Translations under genes and position numbers: made by a program
Shown: positions 21,381 through 30,173 of the stretch, one piece after another
Position numbering within the stretch: position 1 is the first letter of the stretch
Layout of the letters: every line of letters starts with the position of its first letter
Notes under the pieces: generated by a model
Told to the model about the DNA's origin: nothing
Seen by the model: only the letters and a program-made list of their open reading frames with translations
Databases searched by the model: none
NCBI GenBank assembly: GCA_028532985.1
Contig: JANCIK010000010.1
Location: 248,001-312,000, forward strand
Length of the DNA stretch: 64,000 nucleotides
Direction of reading: 5' to 3'
Source: Stropharia rugosoannulata
Lineage: Eukaryota > Basidiomycota > Agaricomycetes > Agaricales > Strophariaceae

Positions 21381-21908
21381 ATGCAAGAAATATTCAAGCC
21401 TGTTTTTAAATGGCTTAGTGCCCAGGTGAGTACGTCAATTATATATCTTTCCCTTGTCTAATTAGTCTTACTATCATAGCTTTTTTCCCTACTTCCTGAG
21501 AAGTTTACCAAACTTAGTCAGTTTGTCGACATTCTTCCATGCAGTGACATGTCACCTGTTTACCCCTTTGGTGGATTTGTTGTCAACCTCAACGTAACCA
21601 CCAGAATCCACCATGACCATGGTGATCAAGATATATGTCTTGTTCTACCTATCTATGATGGTGAAGGAGGTGAACTCTGTTTATTTGAACCAGGACTTGT
21701 TCTTGACCTGAATTCTGGCGATGCTGTTATCTTTCCATCTGCTCGCATTAGTCATTTCAATATGCACTTTAAAGGGTACAGAGCTTCTCTTGTCCTTCAT
21801 TCTGACAAACAAGGTCTTGCATGGGTAAAGGACAGGAATGGATGGGAAAATAATGAGTTTATGCATACTTATACGTCAAATAGTAATGATCCTAATATTG
21901 GTATCTAG
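21381..21908 (+). CDS. TET/JBP-like 2OG-Fe(II) dioxygenase, short core
   Basis: Exon 21381-21425, intron 21426-21479, exon 21480-21908, in phase. The product is about 157 residues. The core shows the dioxygenase signature: RIHHDHGDQD (iron-binding H-x-D), GGELCLFEPGLVLDLNSGD, ISHFNMHFKG (second iron-binding His) and YRASLVLHSDK (Arg for 2-oxoglutarate), then WVKDRNGW. This matches the TET/JBP family expanded in Agaricomycetes, where Iyer and colleagues reported association with KDZ transposons. Such enzymes oxidise 5-methylcytosine in DNA. The open frame extends about 100 bp upstream of the ATG used here, so the true start may lie in an earlier exon. It lacks the large N-terminal part of full-length relatives and is either a truncated copy or a minimal version. 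All catalytic positions appear present. Confidence 0.75.
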
Positions 21909-22005
21909 TAGATTATATAATCTGACTTAAATATATACTTTCTTAATTTCCTTTTGACTTGACTGCCACGACATTACTTTGCTTTGCTTCTTACCACCCC
22001 CTACA

Positions 22006-23664
22006 ATGGCTATTACGACACACAAACAGGCAGCTGCTTCTGCTACCCCCTCTGCCTCCTCCTCTTCCAAGTCTTCTGGCAGTTCAAAGAGAAAGGGCAG
22101 TACATCTGCCAGCAACAATTCCAAACGTCAGAAGAATGCACCCGAGCCACCGTGTGATCTCGCCTTGCCTTAATGAAGAAGGTCCTTGAATATCAAAAGC
22201 AATTATCAAAAGAAGGCCGTAAGAAATCTAAAGAGAAGCCGGCAGCTGTCGAAGAACCCAGTATGCCCTAATACTAATATACTGCTTATGGCTAATATAT
22301 ATTGTAACATTTATAGCAAGTCAGCAATGTGCTGCTGCATTGCTACAGACAGAGAATGAGAATGGCAACAATGCAGATGACCAATCCCTTGACCCTCCCA
22401 AAGAGAACCCAAACCCCCTCCACCTCAGCAACGACGAAGCCGCTTTTGCAGATAGTCTTGAGGACTCAATCCCAAACAAGACCAATAACAACTCTGATGA
22501 CAACAATGATTCTGACAATGAGAAGGGTATGCAGAACAGAGAGAAGCAGGCCGACAATTCAGATTCTGACAATAACTTGGAAGACGACGACGATGAAGAG
22601 AAAGATGCATCTGCTATTGCTATGGAAGATAATGGAGTAATGTCATCCTTTTTGCTAATCATTTTTATTAAACTAACATATACTCTATTATACAGTTTGA
22701 GTTTGATTATACACCATCTAAGAAGAGTACCAGAAGGGCTGCATCTTTACACCAAGGGTCCACCCCAGGAGGTAAAGTCAAGCGTACCGACTTCCCTGAT
22801 GATATTGCCATCTTAGCAGATAGCGGCAAGAATCTCATCCGCTCTCATGTCTGCTTCGGCGACTGTGTTCTCGACGCCGATCCTGGCAAGGCTGACTGGA
22901 TCTGGAAAATCATTAATGAGGCACCCAATCACGTCGCCCTCTCTGCTCAGCCTGCCGCAAGGAAGGGTCTGAAGACCATATCAAGCTTCTCTCATCAAGT
23001 TATGAGGTCAAACCTCCTCACCTATGTATGTTCTTTCTAGAATGTAATCACTATTCTAATCTTGTTGTAGGTTGCATATGGACAAGAGGCCCTCTTCAAC
23101 ACCATCATTGCCAAAGCTCGACAGCGTGTTGTTGGCCACTACAATTTGAGTGGCGATTCTGTCAGTAAGAACGTTGAGTGGCTCCTGGAGGCATCTCACT
23201 TTATTTACGGTGATCTTAACATCAAGGTACTTCATACCTTCCAACTACAATATTATCTGACCTATTTTTTATATAGGAGAAAACTTTCAACAATGTGAAA
23301 CCCTTTGGAAACCCTCTCATTAAAGAGCTTATCCAGGCCATCTGGTTCAATAACATGAAGGCTAGGGCCGACATTGGAACCGCTACACATATGGCAAAGG
23401 AGGGTATAATTCCTTTATCCACCGTGTTTCTTATCATCGCTGCAGTAAGCTTTCTTCACTTCTTTGGTATATCTTACTAATACAAGAGCAGATTGAACAT
23501 AGTATTGGCAAATACAAGACTGGTATTGAATGTCAAACTCATTTCAAGGAGCTTCAAATATGTACCCGGTATAGTTTCTGTATATTATTTATAACCCTTT
23601 TTTTAATCCTTCCTTTACTTTCAGCTACCGGTGTGAGGTGCGAAGTTGGGTAGGACTGGTCTGA
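22006..23664 (+). pseudogene. DUF6532-like protein, one frameshift
   Basis: Exons chain in phase from 22173 on: 22173-22260, 22317-22636, 22696-23025, 23071-23226, 23277-23444, 23492-23568, 23625-23664. An upstream Ser/Ala/Lys-rich leader begins at ATG 22006 but ends in TAA at 22171, one base out of frame with the following KKVLEYQKQL helix. Either the leader is frameshifted or translation starts at ATG 22173. An Asp/Asn-rich acidic stretch precedes the domain (about 22696-23660): HVCFGDCVLDAD, AYGQEALFNTIIAKAR, VVGHYNL, FGNPLIKELIQAIWFNN, EGIIPLSTVFLIIAAIEH. The order resembles DUF6532, a helical domain of unknown function abundant in mushroom genomes. The C-terminus looks cut short. It follows the TET-like gene by about 100 bp on the same strand and could be part of the same mobile unit. 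Confidence 0.6.
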
Positions 23665-24567
23665 AAAGCCTGTCTCTATAGTTCACAATGTGTGAAGGCA
23701 ACGTGTGTACAACGATAGCACGTTGAAAAGGTTTTACTTGTTTTATAACAAGGAGCTTCCAGTGTACGAGGTTTAAACAACGGTTTCCGATGCGAACTGG
23801 TATGATGTGTGTAGGTAGAATTTAACCCTGAAGGAAGCTGGAGAAGTACAGAGATATTCTACTCCTTAAATACCCGTCTGGTTGCCATGCCCAGATCATA
23901 CCAATATACATCCACGAAGATCCGACCGCCCATGCTGACTTTATCTCGTCGGAAACCATGCTGCACTACAGCATGCTTCATATCTTGGCCACAAATATCC
24001 TTAACTTCGGAAACCAAGCCCAAGCACAAGAGATCTTCCTGCGGCCGGATCAACTCCATGTTCTCCCTAAACACACATCTCCTCCGACCCTCTTCCACAC
24101 CTATGTCCCTTGTGTTTGTATCGAGATTCTTCTGCTTTCTGCTACCACATGCTTGCATGTCGTCGGAAACCCCTGCATATCGTTGGAATCCGTTGCCATA
24201 TTTGTCCCAGGTCGTATGTATGAGTATTTCCATGTGATTGACTCCCTTGTGGGTCCATAGTTACATCAGATTGTTAATATTGATCTGATGTTGTCGGCAT
24301 CAGAAGTCCAATATTGCTCTGATGCTGTTGTCTTTCTTGATCTGCCATTGAGTTGTAATAACATCTTGAGTCTTCCTTGTGCTTGTCTTCTTGTTTCATC
24401 ATGTACATATTTCATGTCTTCGAATAAACTTGCATCTTCATATCTCAGTCTTCATATTTCGTGCTTCTACTTATTCTTTCAGTTTCCGATAGTAGTTTCC
24501 GATTGTTATGGCGGATATGTCGCTTCTTGTGTATCTATGTTCTGAACCTTATGGTTTTTCATGTTTT
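23665..24567. other. No recognisable gene before the minisatellite
   Basis: A 124-codon ORF on the minus strand (23859-24233) and overlapping plus-strand ORFs exist, but none has a recognisable domain, intron partners or clear coding bias. 24240-24500 is T-rich with repeated GTCTTCATAT/TCATGTCTTC text. Confidence 0.35.
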
Positions 24568-26760
24568 CACGAGGGGCCAGCCCCAGCCCCTGCTTGGAGA
24601 TGGTACCAGGCCAAGGCACTGGAACCCTCAGACCATGCTGTGAGGAGAACTACCAACAGGGGATCTGGGAGCCCCAGCTTGGAGATGTAACCAAGCCAGG
24701 GCATTGGAATGCCCAGACTATCTGCTCGATACAACTGCCCACAGGGGATCCGGGAGCCCCAGCTTGGAGATGGTACCAGGTCAAGGCACTGGAACCCTCA
24801 GACCTTGCTGTGAGTACAACTACCAACAGGGGATCCGGGAGCCCCAGCTTGGAGATGGTACCAGGTCAAGGCACTGGAACCCTCAGACCATAAGGTGAGT
24901 ACAACTGTCTACAGGGGATCTGGGAGCCCCAGCTTGGAGATGAAACCAAGCCAGTGCATTGGAACTCTCAGACCATGAGGTGAGTACAACTGTCTACAGG
25001 GGATCTGGGAGCCCCTGTTGGTAGTTATACTCACCCCATGGTCTGAGGGTTCTAGTGCACTGGCTTGGTTACATCTCCAAGCTGGGGCTCCCAGATCCCC
25101 TGTGGGCAGTTGTATCGAGCAGATAGTCTGGGCATTCCAATGCCCTGGCTTGGTTACATCTCCAAGCTGGGGCTCCCAGATCCCCTGTAGACAGTTGTAC
25201 TCACCACATGGTCTGAGAGTTCCAATGCCCTGGCTTGGTTACATCTCCAAGCTGGGGCTCCCAGATCCCCTGTAGACAGTTGTACTCACCCCATGGTCTG
25301 AGAGTTCCAATGCCCTGGCTTGGTTACATCTCCAAGCTGGGGCTCCCAGATCCCCTGTAGACTGTTGTACTCACCTCATGGTCTGAGAGTTCCAGTGCAC
25401 TGGCTTGGTTTCATCTCCAAGCTGGGGCTCCCAGATCCCCTGTGGGCAGTTGTATCGAGCAGATAGTCTGGGCATTCCAATGCCCTGGCTTGGTTACATC
25501 TCCAAGCTGGGGCTCCCAGATCCCCTGTAGACAGTTGTACTCACCCCATGGTCTGAGAGTTCCAATGCCCTGGCTTGGTTACATCTCCAAGCTGGGGCTC
25601 CCAGATCCCCTGTAGACTGTTGTACTCACCTCATGGTCTGAGAGTTCCAGTGCACTGGCTTGGTTTCATCTCCAAGCTGGGGCTCCCAGATCCCCTGTGG
25701 GCAGTTGTATCGAGCAGATAGTCTGGGCATTCCAATGCCCTGGCTTGGTTACATCTCCAAGCTGGGGCTCCCAGATCCCCTGTTGGTAGTTGTACTCACC
25801 TCATGGTCTGAGAGTTCCAGTGCACTGGCTTGGTTTCATCTCCAAGCTGGGGCTCCCAGATCCCCTGTGGGCAGTTGTATCGAGCAGATAGTCTGGGCAT
25901 TCCAATGCCCTGGCTTGGTTACATCTCCAAGCTGGGGCTCCCAGATCCCCTGTTGGTAGTTGTACTCACCTCATGGTCTGAGAGTTCCAGTGCACTGGCT
26001 TGGTTTCATCTCCAAGCTGGGGCTCCCAGATCCCCTGTGGGCAGTTGTATCGAGCAGATAGTCTGGGCATTCCAATGCCCTGGCTTGGTTACATCTCCAA
26101 GCTGGGGCTCCCAGATCCCCTGTAGACAGTTGTACTCACCCCATGGTCTGAGAGTTCCAATGCCCTGGCTTGGTTACATCTCCAAGCTGGGGCTCCCAGA
26201 TCCCCTGTGGGCAGTTGTATCGAGCAGATAGTCTGGGCATTCCAATGCCCTGGCTTGGTTACATCTCCAAGCTGGGGCTCCCAGATCCCCTGTTGGTAGT
26301 TGTACTCACCTCATGGTCTGAGAGTTCCAGTGCACTGGCTTGGTTTCATCTCCAAGCTGGGGCTCCCAGATCCCCTGTGGGCAGTTGTATCGAGCAGATA
26401 GTCTGGGCATTCCAATGCCCTGGCTTGGTTACATCTCCAAGCTGGGGCTCCCAGATCCCCTGTAGACAGTTGTACTCACCCCATGGTCTGAGAGTTCCAA
26501 TGCCCTGGCTTGGTTACATCTCCAGGCTGGGGCTCCCAGATCCCCTGTTGGTAGTTGTACTCACTCCATGGTCTGAGGGTTCTAGTGCACTGGCTTGGTT
26601 TCATCTCCAAGCTGGGGCTCCCAGATCCCCTGTGGGCAATTGTACTGAGGTCATAGTCTGGGGGTCCTATTGCGATAGGATGGAGCTCTATCCAAGCTGG
26701 GGCTCTTGGAGCCCCTTTGAGCAGTGTTACTGAGCTGATCCTGTGGGATTTCCAGTACTC
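24568..26760. repeat. 85-bp minisatellite with an internal inversion
   Basis: About 25 units of 85 bp. From 24568 to about 25013 units run in one orientation (core GGGAGCCCCAGCTTGGAGATG); from there to about 26760 they run in the opposite one. The switch lies within GGGATCTGGGAGCC / CCTGTTGGTAG at about 25012. Units differ mainly in a linker: GGGCAGTTGTATCGAGCAGATAG, GACAGTTGTACTCACCCCATGG or GGTAGTTGTACTCACCTCATGG-like. These types recur in ordered blocks. Because 85 is not a multiple of 3, each unit shifts frame, and the long ORFs here (for example 26170-26733) are repeat artefacts. The last units (after about 26640) are degenerate. Confidence 0.95.
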
Positions 26761-27053
26761 TAGCATTGTGTCATGTCCAAGCTTGTGCTATCAGATCCCA
26801 TGTGGCTAGGTTTACTGAGTGGAGCATGTAGGAGTCCTGTTGTGCAGGTATTGCATAGTGCTACCTATTCCAATGTATCCCAACCCACCACCATTATGTC
26901 CCAACACAACCTATCCCATCCCTTCCACCCCCAACCCAACATAACCAATCCACACTCATTCCAACCCAACCCATCCCATCCCTAGGGCTGAACCCTACAC
27001 CCAACCCTACCCAAAAATCAAAAAAGTAGCCCATAACCGTCTATAAAAGCAGG
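26761..27053. other. C-rich degenerate repeats before the ribozyme
   Basis: 26870-27015 is built of CCCAACC / CCCATCC / CCCTACCC pieces, a degenerate C-rich strand. CTATAAAAG at 27041-27049 is a TATA-box-like sequence immediately before the first hammerhead motif. No gene. Confidence 0.5.
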
Positions 27054-27128
27054 CCAGGTTGCACTGATGAGGGGTATCCCGAAAGCGCCCTTTACTCCTT
27101 CGTTAGGTGTAGGGTCCTTTGCAACTGG
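27054..27128 (+). ncRNA. Hammerhead ribozyme motif 1 (type I)
   Basis: All conserved core positions are present in order: CTGATGA (27064-27070), stem II GGG-GTAT-CCC (27071-27080), GAAA (27081-27084) and the U-H step TT at 27118-27119. Stem I pairs CCAG(G)TTGCA (27054-27063) with TGCAACTGG (27120-27128) with one bulged G. Stem III (27085-27117) pairs the CCCT and AGGG blocks, with a C-C mismatch and G-U pair next to the core and a further weak extension. Predicted cleavage is after 27119. Stem I is the open stem, so it is type I. Such ribozymes process circular or multimeric RNAs of retrozymes, Penelope-like elements and some viroid-like RNAs. Confidence 0.7.
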
Positions 27129-27155
27129 TCGATACCTCATACAGCTAAGTAAACG

Positions 27156-27182
27156 CCACCACTCACCTTCGGTGAGTGGTGG
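27156..27182. repeat. 12-bp perfect hairpin after ribozyme 1
   Basis: CCACCACTCACC (27156-27167) pairs exactly with GGTGAGTGGTGG (27171-27182) around a TTC triloop. It lies 28 bp after the ribozyme and is followed by CCCTAAACCC. A smaller hairpin with the same closing CC-TTC-GG follows ribozyme 2 (28327-28341). The shared order suggests a conserved RNA module. Confidence 0.85.
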
Positions 27183-28228
27183 ATCCCACCCTAAACCCTC
27201 TCCATAATATGGCTCTACATTCTTAAATCTGAGTCATGCTATGTAAATCATCATGACTAACTGCTTGTTTCTCAGTCAGCTACTCCCAAATCAATGACTA
27301 ATTGCTACTCTCTGAGTCATTCATTTACAAATCAATGACAAATCATACTAGATATGACACCAGAGTATGACATCAATGGAAGATAAATTCATCTCCCATA
27401 GATGCTACCATAAGGTATAAATACTCCCCAAAAATGTGGTCAGAAAGGCCATTCTACAACCCACTCACCTCACTCATCAACTTCACTCCCCTCTCTGGAA
27501 CTGAAGAAGCACATAAGTGCAGAAATAGGGAATTAGGAGCCCCTATTTTCCAGTAAGAAGTTATTTTCCCTGGATCAGTGAGTTTCTATCCTATTATTTT
27601 CTTCACTTTTGTGCTTTCACACCCTCTTCATGAACATATGGCTTTGCTGTCCCTGTTATTGAAGCTTCAGCCTTTGCAACCCTTTATGGGAAGCTATTCA
27701 CCCTAAACCCGTAAATCCTCACGGTTCTTAGTAAGGGACGCACGACACTGGCCCAGTACGCGAGCGCCTTTCGGGTATTTATGGTGAAAGAACACCGCAC
27801 GCTTAGGCGGAGACTTCTTAGTACTTTAGGTCGTACCCATACAAAGGGAAAACGAAACGAGATAAGATAAGATAAGGATGTGGCTGTGCCAGATCTAATC
27901 AGTTTAGATAAGATAAGATAAGATAGGACGCTGATCATCTGGTAAAGATATACAACACGCCAACATATCGTTTGCACAAGGCATCTTCGATGCGATCTCA
28001 CCGATCGACGAGACCGCGAGGTTGTACCGCGAAACACCCGCGCAGGTATACGCAGCCTTAACGCTGCCGCGCGTAGCCATAAGGCTACGCCTGTTATACT
28101 TGTCAAATACGCCGAAGATGAAACGATATTGCTACATTGGTACGCAAGGCAGCGCGAAACACTTACTGATATCCAGATATGTAACGCTGCCCCGAGGCTG
28201 CGTCGACAGACGCATCCTAGTCAAGTAC

Positions 28229-28289
28229 AGCCACTGACGAGTCTATAAAGACGAAAGGGCCAGCTGGATTAATCCCCAGCCCTTTGGCT
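28229..28289 (+). ncRNA. Hammerhead ribozyme motif 2 (type I)
   Basis: Core: CTGACGA (28234-28240, the allowed CUGANGA form), stem II GTC-TATAAA-GAC (28241-28252), GAAA (28253-28256) and U-H step TT (28283-28284). Stem I pairs AGCCA (28229-28233) with TGGCT (28285-28289). Stem III (28257-28282) can pair GGGC with GCCC, or form a 5-bp GCTGG/CCAGC helix with a bulge. All invariant nucleotides are present, stem II is perfect and stem I is perfect for 5 bp. Predicted cleavage is after 28284. Independent sequence in all three stems, with the same core and the same downstream module as motif 1, argues for selection. Confidence 0.8.
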
Positions 28290-28326
28290 TTGACTTTCTC
28301 CTCTCTCCTCAGCTAACTAGTCGCTC

Positions 28327-28341
28327 ATCGCCTTCGGCGAT
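28327..28341. repeat. Hairpin after ribozyme 2
   Basis: ATCGCC-TTC-GGCGAT, 6 bp with a TTC triloop, preceded by CAGCTAA and followed by CCCCTAAACCC. It is the counterpart of the 27156-27182 hairpin in the first module. Confidence 0.6.
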
Positions 28342-28350
28342 TTCGCTCCC

Positions 28351-28377
28351 CCCTAAACCCATAACCCTAAACCCTAA
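28351..28377. repeat. Interstitial telomere-like repeats
   Basis: CCCTAAACCCATAACCCTAA followed by ACCCTAA: degenerate units of the fungal telomere repeat (CCCTAA)n. Single CCCTAAACCC copies also occur at 27189 and 27699. They lie between the ribozyme module and the octamer array. Confidence 0.6.
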
Positions 28378-28399
28378 TGGTAGATTCACAATGGCTAAC

Positions 28400-29252
28400 C
28401 GAGGGTACGAGGGTACGAACATACGAACATACGAGGGTACGAGATAATGAACATACGAAGGTACGAGGGTATGAGACAACGAGGGTATGAAGGTACGAAC
28501 ATACAAGGGTACGAACATACAAGGGTACGAGGGTACGAGGGTACAAAGGTACGAACACACGAGGGTACTAGATAATGAACATACGAAGGTACAAAGGTAC
28601 GAACATATGAAGATACGAGGGTACGAGGGTACGAAGGTACGAAGGTACGAACACACGAGGGTACTAGATAATGAACATACGAGGGTACGAGGGTGCAAAG
28701 GTACGAACATACGAAGATACGAGGGTACGAAGGTACGAAGGTACGAAGGTTCGAACATACGAGGGTACGAGATAATGAACATATGAAGGTACGAGGGTAT
28801 GAGACAACGAGGGTACGAAGGTACGAGGGTATGAGACACCGAGGGTACGAACATACGAACATACAAGGGTACGAGATAATGAACATACGAAGGTACGAGG
28901 GTATGAGACAACGAGGGTACGAAGGTACGAAGGTACGAACATACGAACATACGAGGGTACAAGGGTACGAGGGTACGAAGGTACGAACACACGAGGGTAC
29001 TAGATAATGAACATACGAGGGTACGAGGGTGCGAAGGTACGAACATACGAAGATACGAGGGTACGAAGGTAAGAACATACGAGGGTACGAGATAATGAAC
29101 ATACGAAGGTACGAACATAACAAGGGGACGAGGGTACGACATAACGATGGTACGAGGGTATGAAGGTACGAAGGTACGAACATACGAGGGTACGAGGGTA
29201 CGAACATACGAAAGTACCAGGGTATGAAGGCACAAAGGTACGAGAGTACGAG
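28400..29252. repeat. 8-bp-period minisatellite (GARRGTAC family)
   Basis: About 105 octamers of GAGGGTAC, GAAGGTAC and GAACATAC, with a recurring 16-bp variant GAGATAATGAACATAC. There are occasional shifts (GAGACAAC, GAACACAC). Three octamers make 24 nt, so each reading frame repeats an 8-residue peptide. Frames stay open on both strands: a minus-strand ORF of 321 codons reads as repeated VPSYPRTF-like text, and the plus strand reads as RYEGTKV-like text. These ORFs follow from the repeat and I do not call them genes. Confidence 0.95.
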
Positions 29253-30173
29253 ATGGCATACCAAAACTTGTCATTATTCACTCATATCCTGAAAATTGAA
29301 ATTGCTGTATCTCAAGAACAAGACCGCCAATTTTTCTCAAATTTTGCATATACATTCATATAAACACTCTCTTGCATATGAAGCCTAATATTGTTCCAAA
29401 CTTTTGTATACAAAGTTAAATTATAAGTCAGAAAAAGAGTGTTAAATAGCCTCACTGACTCAGTCTGTTCATCAAGAAATTCATTTATATCCTCAAATAC
29501 CACAAATCCACTTCAAGCTTCAAGTTCCTTAAGCACTGTCCGAGTAAGACAGAAGTGCAGCAAAGCAAGAAAGAAATATATTACTGAAAACAGATCAGGT
29601 ATGCAGAACAAGGGCCAGGGGTATTCATATTGGTATGTATGTATGTTAGGTACATATGTACGTGTACAGATGTCTAGTGAGGATATATATTTTTGAATGT
29701 AACGAGCATAGAGTAGATATCTGGTGCGGATGCAAGTGGGGTAGGTAGGTAGTAACTAGTAGTAATTTTGTGCGTAATCCGTGATGCGGAGGCGCCGCAG
29801 GAAGTGGTGGTAGATAGATGCGGGGGGTGGATGCAATGATGGGAAATGAATATGCAACGTGAAAAAATAATCGAAGTGCGTGAAAAGGAACATGGACATT
29901 ACAATGTGGTGGATTTGGCGAAGACGGGTGGGGTGGGAGGAGAGAAGAAAGAGCGAGACGAATGCGTAGAAACATAATGAATAAAAAAAATAGCTAGACA
30001 CTGGACGTGAACGATAAACAACGAACGAGAAAATGAGGTATCATGTACGTGTGCGTGAGAGACGAGACAGCATAAGACCGAGCGAGGCGATATGAGGCGG
30101 GAGAAATATACGTTAAAGGCGAATGGAGAGAGTAGAAAAACCATCACATCCCGGAATAAATGACTAAAGACCT
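29253..30173. other. 3' flank of the RhoGEF gene, duplicated elsewhere
   Basis: No gene. From about 29440 to 30173 the reverse complement is present again at about 49490-50225, downstream of the broken RhoGEF copy, so the duplication includes this flank. It is AT-rich with T-tract and CATATACAC-like text (probable 3' UTR and terminator region of the RhoGEF gene). Confidence 0.6.

Larger units (their letters stand above)
27054..28289 (+). mobile_element. Candidate retrozyme-like element between two hammerheads
   Basis: Two same-strand hammerhead motifs have predicted cleavage sites at 27119 and 28284, which would release a 1165-nt RNA. No protein is encoded between them; ORFs are short. The interior holds a TATA-like GGTATAAATACTCC (27414-27427), two GATAAGATAAGATAAG clusters (about 27858 and 27904) and an 8-bp perfect hairpin GCGTAGCC-ATAA-GGCTACGC (28071-28090). 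Non-coding, ribozyme-flanked elements of about 1 kb are known as retrozymes in plants and animals. I infer a fungal counterpart. The two ribozyme modules are too diverged to be a fresh LTR pair, and terminal repeats or target duplications were not found. Confidence 0.4.

Noticed and set aside
25018..26733. Long plus-strand ORFs (up to 187 codons) in the 85-bp array
   Set aside because: They are phase-shifted readings of the same repeat, without introns, domains or codon bias, and similar ORFs appear in other frames.
24568..29252. CRISPR array
   Set aside because: The repeats are contiguous minisatellites without unique spacers, in a eukaryotic genome.
28309..29274. Minus-strand ORF of 321 codons with Tyr/Pro/Ser/Val repeats
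   Set aside because: It follows from a stop-free octamer; other frames and the opposite strand are equally open.
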